Shown piece by piece: positions 27,855 through 34,885 of a DNA stretch of 34,885 nucleotides (the first letter of the stretch is position 1; each line of letters opens with the position of its first letter). Source of the DNA: a bacterium (lineage in GTDB: Bacteria; Zhuqueibacterota; QNDG01; DTFT01); the NCBI GenBank assembly GCA_016933415.1, contig JAFGAX010000155.1, positions 1-34,885 of the forward strand. Reading direction: 5' to 3'. The notes below the pieces were generated by a model that had not been told where the DNA came from, did no database searches, and saw only the letters and a list, made by a program, of their open reading frames with translations. The position numbers and the translations under genes are program-made.

Positions 27855-29267
27855 ATGAAATTCACGGACCGATTTCTATCTTATTGTCTGACGCACCGTC
27901 TCGTCCTGCCGGGTGACAAGATCCTGATCGCGGTATCCGGAGGCATTGACTCGGTGGTTCTGCTGGACTGTTTCAACGGAATTCGGACGGACCTGGACCT
28001 GACTTTGGCCGTGGCGCATGTGAATCACGGCCTGAGGGGTGAAAACGCGGATGAGGACGAGCGTTTTGTCGGTTCCCTGTCCGAATCCCTGGGGCTGCCG
28101 TTTTTCAGCGAAAAAGCCGATGTGTCCGGCTTCGCGGACCGGTCTGGAAAATCGACCGAAGAATCCGCCAGAATTCTGAGATACCGACTGCTCGGAGAAA
28201 TGATGAGCCGGCTGAATTTCGCAAGGATCGCAGTCGGACATCATGCGGACGATCAGGCTGAAACCATTCTTCTCAATCTGCTCCGGGGGGCGGGTCTTCG
28301 CGGCGCCAGGGGCATGCGGCCTCAGAACGGATCGTTGATCCGTCCGCTTCTTTTCGCCGGCCGAAGGGACATCGAAAAACAGGTTACGGAAAGGAAGCTC
28401 GTATTCCGCGAAGACGCAACCAACCTGGATACGCGGTTTCGCCGCAACCGGGTTCGGCGGAAAATCATCCCCGGCCTGAAACGTCAGTTCGGCAGGGGCG
28501 CAGTGACCACACTCTGCAGGTTCGGAGAATCCGCGGGGGAATCCTGGGATTTCATCGAACAGGAGAGTGAAAGGGCTTTTTCCCAGGCCGCCCGGCCCGG
28601 ACCCTGGGGAGAAATAAGGCTTGATATTTTACCGTTTTTACATTATTTTATCGTCATCCGGAAAGGCATTATTTCAAGAATTGCCCGGGAACTGACGGAT
28701 GAAGCGGCTGAACTGGATGCAGCCGCTTATGAACGTGTTCTCAGCCTTGCGGAACGCTCGGGAAGCGGCCGGAAGGTGCTGTTACGGAACGGCATCCAAG
28801 TCCATCGTTGCGGGAATCAGCTGATTTTTCTCGGATCCGCGGCTCCTGGAATGTGTTCCGTGGACATTCAGGCTGGAGAATGGGCTTCTCTGGACGGGGG
28901 AACCCGGATCCGGGTGTCCTTTCATGAGGGATCCGTTGATCCCGTCATGCTGAAGCAGACAAATTCCCGAAACGAATTTTTCGATGCGGAAAAAGTCCGG
29001 CCGCCGCTTCGGTTGCGTTATTACCGGACAGGCGACCGGTTTTCACCGCTCGGCATGCAGGCCCCCAAAAAGGTGAAGCGTTTTTTCATTGATGAAAAAA
29101 TCCCCAATTGTCTTCGCAGCAGAATTCCCATCCTGACCGATGCCGACGGACCGATCTGGATCGTCGGATTCAGGATGGATGACCGGGTCCGGATTACGAC
29201 AGGCACCCGGCAATACCTCAAGGCTGAAGCCGACCGCGGCCCGGCATCCCCGAACCAAAACCCGTGA
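27855..29267 (+). CDS. tilS: tRNA(Ile)-lysidine synthase
   Basis: PP-loop [77 protein letters not shown]-terminal domain. Confidence 0.95.
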   Translation: MKFTDRFLSYCLTHRLVLPGDKILIAVSGGIDSVVLLDCFNGIRTDLDLTLAVAHVNHGLRGENADEDERFVGSLSESLGLPFFSEKADVSGFADRSGKSTEESARILRYRLLGEMMSRLNFARIAVGHHADDQAETILLNLLRGAGLRGARGMRPQNGSLIRPLLFAGRRDIEKQVTERKLVFREDATNLDTRFRRNRVRRKIIPGLKRQFGRGAVTTLCRFGESAGESWDFIEQESERAFSQAARPGPWGEIRLDILPFLHYFIVIRKGIISRIARELTDEAAELDAAAYERVLSLAERSGSGRKVLLRNGIQVHRCGNQLIFLGSAAPGMCSVDIQAGEWASLDGGTRIRVSFHEGSVDPVMLKQTNSRNEFFDAEKVRPPLRLRYYRTGDRFSPLGMQAPKKVKRFFIDEKIPNCLRSRIPILTDADGPIWIVGFRMDDRVRITTGTRQYLKAEADRGPASPNQNP

Positions 29268-31234
29268 GACGGAATCCGATGGAGAAACAGCCCCTACCTC
29301 CGAATAAATCGCAGGACCCGCCCTGGAAACGCCTTGCGCGGAACGGATTGATGTGGATCTTCCTCGTCTTTCTGGCCATCTACCTCGGCAGCATCTTCAA
29401 TCCAAGAAAATCCCGGGAAGTGGAAATCGCTTATCCCGAAAGCCAGCGTCTTCTGCTGGCCGGCGCGGTGGAGAAAGCCGTGGTTCAGGACCGGGAATTC
29501 CACGGCGAATTGCGGTATGAAGAGACGATGACCAAGGGCAACCGCACCATCCGGTACAAGCGGTTCAAAACCGTTCTTCCGTTCGATGTCGACCGTGCCA
29601 TGGTTCAGGAATGGGACCGGATCGGGCTCCGGTACGAGTTGCGCGGGAGATCCACGGAGTGGTTCGGATTCATCCTGTTCAATCTTCTGCCGTGGATTCT
29701 GCTGCTGTCTTATTTTCTGTTCATCTGGCGGAGAACCCAGAGCGGGGCGCCGAAAGGCCTGTTCAGTTTCGGGAAAAGCCGCGCCAAACTGCTGACCGAG
29801 AACAAGCCCAAAATCACCTTCAAGGATGTGGCCGGAGCGGACGAGGCCAAGCAGGAGCTTCAGGAGGTGATCGAGTTCCTCAAGGAGCCCGACAAGTTTC
29901 AGACCCTCGGAGGACGCATCCCCAAGGGCGTTCTCCTGCTCGGGCCTCCGGGAACCGGAAAAACCCTGCTCGCCAAGGCCGTGGCCGGAGAGGCGGGTGT
30001 TCCGTTTTTCAGCATTTCCGGCGCCGATTTCGTCGAAATGTTCGTGGGCGTCGGCGCGTCGCGGGTCCGTGATCTGTTCGAGCAGGGCAAGCGAAGCGCG
30101 CCCTGCATCATCTTCATCGATGAAATCGACGCAGTCGGACGGCACCGGGGCGCGGGTCTCGGCGGCGGTCACGACGAGCGGGAACAGACGTTGAATCAAT
30201 TGCTCGTCGAAATGGACGGATTCGACACCAACGAGGGCGTGATACTCATCGCGGCCACGAACCGGCCGGATGTGCTGGACACCGCGCTGCTGCGGCCCGG
30301 CCGTTTCGACCGGCAGGTGGTGGTGGACCGGCCCGATTTCCGCGGACGCGAGGGCATTCTCAAGGTGCATACGCGGAAAATCCCCCTCGCCGTTAAAGTG
30401 GATCTCATGGTGCTGGCCAAGGGCACGCCGGGATTCTCGGGCGCGGACCTCGCGAATCTGGTGAACGAGGCCGCGTTGCTGGCCGCGCGGCGGAACAAGA
30501 AACAGGTCGAGATGGCCGACTTTGAGGAGGCCAAGGACAAGGTCATGATGGGGGTGGAGCGCAAAAGCCTGGTCATTTCGGAGGAGGAGAAGCGCGCCAC
30601 GGCCTATCATGAATCCGGACATGTGCTGGTATCCAAGCTGATTCCCGGATCCGACCCGGTGCACAAGGTGACCATCATCCCCCGGGGCCGGGCCCTCGGC
30701 GTCACCTCCTTTCTGCCGATCGATGAGAAGCACAATTACAGCAGGAGCTACTGCGAGACGCTGATGACCCACCTGCTGGCCGGACGCATCGCGGAAAAGC
30801 TCGTAACGGGCGAATTGAGCACCGGTGCCGGGAATGACATCGAACGCGCAACGGAACTCGCCCGGAAAATGGTATGCGAATGGGGCATGAGCGAGAAGGT
30901 CGGGCCCGTGACCTTCGGAAAGAAGACCGAGGAGATATTCCTCGGCCGCGAAATCGCCCGGCACCGGGACCACAGCGAGCAGACCGCCGTCCTCATCGAC
31001 CTGGAAGTCAAGCGGATCGTGCAGGAAGGCTCGGACCGCGCGGAAAAACTCATCCGGGACAATGAAGCGCTTCTGCACAGGCTCGCGGCCGCGCTCCTGG
31101 AGAAAGAGATACTGGACGGCGGCGAAATCGACCGCATCCTTGCGGGCAAGCCGCTGCCCGCGGTCCGCAAGCGGAAAACCGCGCCCAAGCCGGCTTCACC
31201 CGGACGAAACCCGGGCGTTCAGCACACGGAATGA
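29264..31234 (+). CDS. ftsH: ATP-dependent zinc metalloprotease FtsH
   Basis: Two TM segments, Walker [28 protein letters not shown] (pore loop), Zn site HESGH. GTG 29264 (GTGA overlap with tilS) or ATG 29279. Confidence 0.97.
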   Translation: MRRNPMEKQPLPPNKSQDPPWKRLARNGLMWIFLVFLAIYLGSIFNPRKSREVEIAYPESQRLLLAGAVEKAVVQDREFHGELRYEETMTKGNRTIRYKRFKTVLPFDVDRAMVQEWDRIGLRYELRGRSTEWFGFILFNLLPWILLLSYFLFIWRRTQSGAPKGLFSFGKSRAKLLTENKPKITFKDVAGADEAKQELQEVIEFLKEPDKFQTLGGRIPKGVLLLGPPGTGKTLLAKAVAGEAGVPFFSISGADFVEMFVGVGASRVRDLFEQGKRSAPCIIFIDEIDAVGRHRGAGLGGGHDEREQTLNQLLVEMDGFDTNEGVILIAATNRPDVLDTALLRPGRFDRQVVVDRPDFRGREGILKVHTRKIPLAVKVDLMVLAKGTPGFSGADLANLVNEAALLAARRNKKQVEMADFEEAKDKVMMGVERKSLVISEEEKRATAYHESGHVLVSKLIPGSDPVHKVTIIPRGRALGVTSFLPIDEKHNYSRSYCETLMTHLLAGRIAEKLVTGELSTGAGNDIERATELARKMVCEWGMSEKVGPVTFGKKTEEIFLGREIARHRDHSEQTAVLIDLEVKRIVQEGSDRAEKLIRDNEALLHRLAAALLEKEILDGGEIDRILAGKPLPAVRKRKTAPKPASPGRNPGVQHTE

Positions 31235-32148
31235 ACCGTCTGTCCGGAGAGGGCCACTTGCCGCGCCCGGACCGCCGGCTCACGTCCGACGGCCCTGACT
31301 CCGGGCCGGTTCCCGATCTGCGCATCGGGGATCGCGTGCTCGCGCTTTCCCGCCGGACGCACATACTCGGCATTCTGAACGTCACGCCCGATTCCTTCTA
31401 TGACGGCGGACGGTATCCGGATGTGCCGTCCGCGGTGCGCCGCGCGGTGCAGATGGCCGAACAGGGTGCGGATGGAATCGACATCGGCGGGGAATCGACG
31501 CGGCCGGGCAGCCGGCCGGTTCCGGAGGAGGAGGAGAAGTCCCGGATACTGCCCGTGATCAGAGCCGTGGCCGCGGCCGTGGACCTTCCGATATCCGTGG
31601 ATACGCGCCGGGCCGGCGTCGCGGAGGCGGCCCTCCGGAACGGCGCGCACTGGATCAATGACGTCGGCGGACTGGCGGACGATCCGGCCATGATCGAAGT
31701 CGCGGCCGCCCATGACGCGGCGGTGATCGTCATGCATAAACGGGGATCCCCCGAATCCATGCAGAAAAACACGGACTACGCGGACCTGATCGGCGAAATC
31801 ACGCGGTTTTTTTCAGAGACACTGGAGCGGGCCGTCCGGGCCGGCCTTTCCGCAGACCGGCTGATTTTCGATCCCGGCATCGGATTCGGGAAATCCGCGG
31901 AGGACTGCTTCCGGCTGATCCGGCGGATGGAGGCGTTCACGGCCCTGGGAAGGCCCGTGTGCGTCGGTCCGTCGCGGAAATCGTTCATCGGCGCCGCCCT
32001 GGGAATCGCAGAAGCCGGCCGTCTGCACGGCACCGCTTCCGCCGTGGCGCTGGCTTCCTTTCTGGGCGCCCGTCTGGTCCGCGTTCATGACGTGGCCGAA
32101 ATGGCGCAGGTCGTGCGGATCGCGGACCGGATCCGCCTCTCGGAGTGA
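31231..32148 (+). CDS. folP: dihydropteroate synthase
   Basis: [68 protein letters not shown] overlap with ftsH. Confidence 0.96.
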   Translation: MNRLSGEGHLPRPDRRLTSDGPDSGPVPDLRIGDRVLALSRRTHILGILNVTPDSFYDGGRYPDVPSAVRRAVQMAEQGADGIDIGGESTRPGSRPVPEEEEKSRILPVIRAVAAAVDLPISVDTRRAGVAEAALRNGAHWINDVGGLADDPAMIEVAAAHDAAVIVMHKRGSPESMQKNTDYADLIGEITRFFSETLERAVRAGLSADRLIFDPGIGFGKSAEDCFRLIRRMEAFTALGRPVCVGPSRKSFIGAALGIAEAGRLHGTASAVALASFLGARLVRVHDVAEMAQVVRIADRIRLSE

Positions 32149-32152
32149 CGCC

Positions 32153-32938
32153 GTGGACAACTGGATGACCCTGTTCCGGATCGGCTTCCTGGAGGTCAGC
32201 CTCATCGACGTCCTGGACGTCATCGCGGTATCCATCATCTTCTACAATCTCTACCTGCTGATGCGGAGAACCCGGGCCGTCCAGATGTTCGTCGGGCTGG
32301 TGCTTATCTTCGCGGCGTCGTTTCTGGCACAATCCTTGAACATGCAGGAGTTGAGCTGGATCTTCCGGAACCTGAGTACAGTCTGGCTGGTCGCCTTTAT
32401 TATCATTTTTCAGCCGGAACTGAGGCGGATTTTGACCATTATGGGGCAAAACCGCCTGGTGCGTATGATCGCCAGGGAACAGACCAGCCCGGTTTCAGAG
32501 GAAGTGGCGAAAGCCTGCCTGGAGCTTTCCAGGCGGGGGTACGGCGGGCTTGTCGTTCTGGGGAGGGACACCGGCATGCGTGCCATCATCGAGACCGGAG
32601 TCCGGATGCAGGCCCTGGTCAGCGCCTCTCTGGTCGTTTCCATCTTCAACCCCCGCTCTCCGCTGCACGACGGCGCGGTGGTCATCCAGAACGACATGAT
32701 CGAAGCGGCCAAGTGCATTCTGCCGCTCAGCAAAAATCCCAGGTCCGAAGAACTGTGGGGCACGCGTCACCGGGCCGCCATGGGAATGTCTGAGGAATCG
32801 GACGCCCTTGTGATCGCCGTTTCGGAGGAGACCGGCAGCATCACGGTGTTCGAGAATGAGGCCATGGAAAAAGTCTCCGATTATGAAAATCTGATGCGCG
32901 TTTTGACGGCCGGCGTCCGTCAGGGAACGGATGCCTGA
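32153..32938 (+). CDS. cdaA: membrane diadenylate cyclase CdaA (DisA_N/DAC domain)
   Basis: N-terminal TM helices, RRTRAVQMFVGLVLIF, RSPLHDGAVVIQ, GTRHRAAMGMSEESDALVIAVSEETG. GTG 32153 (GGAG upstream) or ATG 32165; the track start is over-extended. Confidence 0.93.
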   Translation: MDNWMTLFRIGFLEVSLIDVLDVIAVSIIFYNLYLLMRRTRAVQMFVGLVLIFAASFLAQSLNMQELSWIFRNLSTVWLVAFIIIFQPELRRILTIMGQNRLVRMIAREQTSPVSEEVAKACLELSRRGYGGLVVLGRDTGMRAIIETGVRMQALVSASLVVSIFNPRSPLHDGAVVIQNDMIEAAKCILPLSKNPRSEELWGTRHRAAMGMSEESDALVIAVSEETGSITVFENEAMEKVSDYENLMRVLTAGVRQGTDA

Positions 32939-34885
32939 AATGCGCAAAAACGCCGGTATCCTTTCCCTGATCCTGCTGGCCGTCGCCTTCCGGCCGGTCG
33001 GACCGGATGGGTCGGCTTGCGCCGGCCAGGCCTCCTGGTCCGCGTTTCCGGCCGGAACGGACGCGGTGCGGGTGACCGCGCGCTTCCCCGCGCCCTGTCT
33101 GACGGATGGATCCGGCCGGCCGGGTGTCGCCTTGCGGCGCTCGGTCACTGTTTTCGTCACATGCGATGAGTCCGTCCCTTCGGTTCTGGAAGAGAGCCGT
33201 TCATTTTCATCCGCCCCGGATGCGCAGCAGTTCAGCTGGGCGGACGACATCGCCCTGACCGGGGAGAATGAGGCGGGTCAGATCTATACGGCGGTAGAGA
33301 AACAACCGTCCATTACGGTGACTGACCTGGGCCGGGACAACGGCCGCAGCGTTTTTTCGATCCGATTGGAACCGGATACGGAACCGCCCTCTGCCGGTTC
33401 CGGAAAATGGACTTCAGAAATCACGGTCCGGGTGACGGGCCGGAATATCCGTGTAACCGGACACCCGCCTCTCGGATCCGATTGGAAAAAACCGGACGGA
33501 AAGGCCGCCTCCCTGTCGAAATCCGCCGTGTCCCCCGGGCCCCTGCCTTTTAAACCGCCCTGCGTTCAGATCCGGTACACACAGGAAGGCTTCTATCACG
33601 TGCCACGGAGCCTCGTGGTCACGGCAGGATGGGACGTCTCCGATATCGATCCCAGGCGGCTGTCCGTCATCGGCCCGGAAGGGGAAATCCCCATCCGCGT
33701 GATCGGCGAGGAGGATGGATCATTCGATTTTCCGGACGCGGTCGAATTTTTCGGAAAACGGCAATGGGATACGGCCAAACCCGGGGAGCAGCGGCTCAAC
33801 CCGTACACCACGGACAATGTCGTCTGGCTGGTCGTCAAGGACGGACCGGGCAGCCGTTACGCGGAACAGCAGGTCGCTGTTCCGGCCACGGACGGCAGTG
33901 TTTCTTTCCCGAGATCGTTTCCGTGGACGGAGCACATCGAACAGGATGGGATTTTCAACCGTTTGGGAAACAGCATCGCGGATACGCTGGACGACCCTGA
34001 ATTCTGGGTCATGACCTATGCGCCGAGGGGAGGGCAGAGCCACACGCTGCCTTTCACGCTCCCGCATCCGGATCTGTACGCGGTGCAAACCGCTTCCATG
34101 CGGCTCAAGTTTCAGGGACAGACCTCGGGGTCGGGACCGCAGCCCGTCGATTTCCTGATCAACAACAGAGTCATGCTTTCCGACACCTGGAGCGAAAACG
34201 CGCCGGTTGTGGTTCACGGCGAGGATTTCAGCCCATCCCATTTGATCGACGGCAGAAACACACTCACCGCGGTCAACCGGTCGTCGGAAGGCGAGCGTTC
34301 CGTTGTGTCGATTGACTGGTTCGAACTGACCTATCCGAGACTCTACGCGGCGGACGGCCGCTTCATCCGTTTCAAGCCGCCGCTGCTTTCCGCGGGAACG
34401 CTCTGCCCTTTCCGCGTCGAGGGATTTGAAACCCCGGACATTGAGTTGTACAAGGCCGGATCCGGAAAACTCACGGGGTTCCGGACACTCCTGACCACCG
34501 ATTCACTGGGGCAGAAAGGATACACGCTCTTTTTCCAGGACAGAATCGTGGACGAATCCGTCGAATACGTTGCCGTGACACGGGCCGGAAAGCTGGCGCC
34601 GGACACCGTGACCTGCATGCCATCGGTTTCGCTCCGGGTTCCCGGACGCGGCGCGGACATTCTGGTGGTCACGCCCTCCGACACGCTCGGCAGGGACGCG
34701 CTCAGGGACTGGATCGATTTACGGGAAAGCCAGGGATACCGCGTGGTGACCGCGGACCTGGATTCCATATACGCGGAATTCAATTACGGAATACCCGCTC
34801 CTTCGGCCATACGGGATTTTTTCCGTTTCGCGGCTGCCGAATGGAATCCGGCGCCCCGTTTTGTTCTGCTGGTCGGAGACGGGGC
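32931..34885 (+). CDS. C25 (gingipain/PorU-like) cysteine peptidase, N-terminal part, truncated by window end
   Basis: Hand translation from ATG 32931 (or 32940) is open to base 34885. Signal-peptide-like MRKNAGILSLILLAVAF, then a beta-rich region, then ADILVVTPSDTLGRDALRDWIDLRESQGYRVVTADLDSIYAEFNYGIPAPSAIRDFFRFAAAEWNPAPRFVLLVGDG, typical of Peptidase_C25. Absent from the ORF track. Confidence 0.85.
   Translation, partial: MPEMRKNAGILSLILLAVAFRPVGPDGSACAGQASWSAFPAGTDAVRVTARFPAPCLTDGSGRPGVALRRSVTVFVTCDESVPSVLEESRSFSSAPDAQQFSWADDIALTGENEAGQIYTAVEKQPSITVTDLGRDNGRSVFSIRLEPDTEPPSAGSGKWTSEITVRVTGRNIRVTGHPPLGSDWKKPDGKAASLSKSAVSPGPLPFKPPCVQIRYTQEGFYHVPRSLVVTAGWDVSDIDPRRLSVIGPEGEIPIRVIGEEDGSFDFPDAVEFFGKRQWDTAKPGEQRLNPYTTDNVVWLVVKDGPGSRYAEQQVAVPATDGSVSFPRSFPWTEHIEQDGIFNRLGNSIADTLDDPEFWVMTYAPRGGQSHTLPFTLPHPDLYAVQTASMRLKFQGQTSGSGPQPVDFLINNRVMLSDTWSENAPVVVHGEDFSPSHLIDGRNTLTAVNRSSEGERSVVSIDWFELTYPRLYAADGRFIRFKPPLLSAGTLCPFRVEGFETPDIELYKAGSGKLTGFRTLLTTDSLGQKGYTLFFQDRIVDESVEYVAVTRAGKLAPDTVTCMPSVSLRVPGRGADILVVTPSDTLGRDALRDWIDLRESQGYRVVTADLDSIYAEFNYGIPAPSAIRDFFRFAAAEWNPAPRFVLLVGDG

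Noticed and set aside
29294-31078. 594-aa minus-strand ORF opposite ftsH
   Set aside because: Antisense shadow; no homology-like motifs.
33414-34783. Minus- and plus-strand small ORFs in the last 1.5 kb
   Set aside because: Overlap the open C25 peptidase frame, which has recognisable domain sequence.
1-34885. CRISPR arrays, transposons, prophage or tandem repeats
   Set aside because: No regularly spaced direct repeats, transposase or integrase motifs seen on reading the window.

Overview
GC-rich bacterial chromosome segment, almost entirely housekeeping genes on the + strand. No CRISPR array, transposon, phage or obvious defence island was found. Left end: a LytTR regulator (5'-truncated) and a convergent M20 peptidase-epmA pair. 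Then tRNA-Arg(CCU), a stand-alone receiver protein and a YfgM/TPR-like protein. A ~16.7 kb same-strand super-operon follows: rimP-nusA-infB-ylxP-rbfA-nrnA-ribF-rpsO-[ABC ATPase/permease/GldG-like/DUF4340]-pnp-M16 peptidase-polysaccharide deacetylase-MerR. It begins with a clear promoter plus a 5'-terminal hairpin and ends with a perfect 14-bp terminator. Then pheA (-), rlmH-dinB, thiC-def-ptsI, tRNA(CAU), tilS-ftsH-folP-cdaA, and a truncated C25 (gingipain/PorU-like) peptidase that is missing from the ORF track because it runs off the window. Gene content suggests an FCB-group or related candidate-phylum bacterium (inference only). I see no clear new multi-gene system. The items most worth a second look are: a terminator hairpin between tRNA(CAU) and tilS that appears to control tilS; the rimP 5'-terminal hairpin; an ABC/GldG cassette splitting rpsO from pnp; 13 NTGA 4-nt gene overlaps; six promoters with an identical 17-nt spacer; and the cdaA-C25 peptidase junction.
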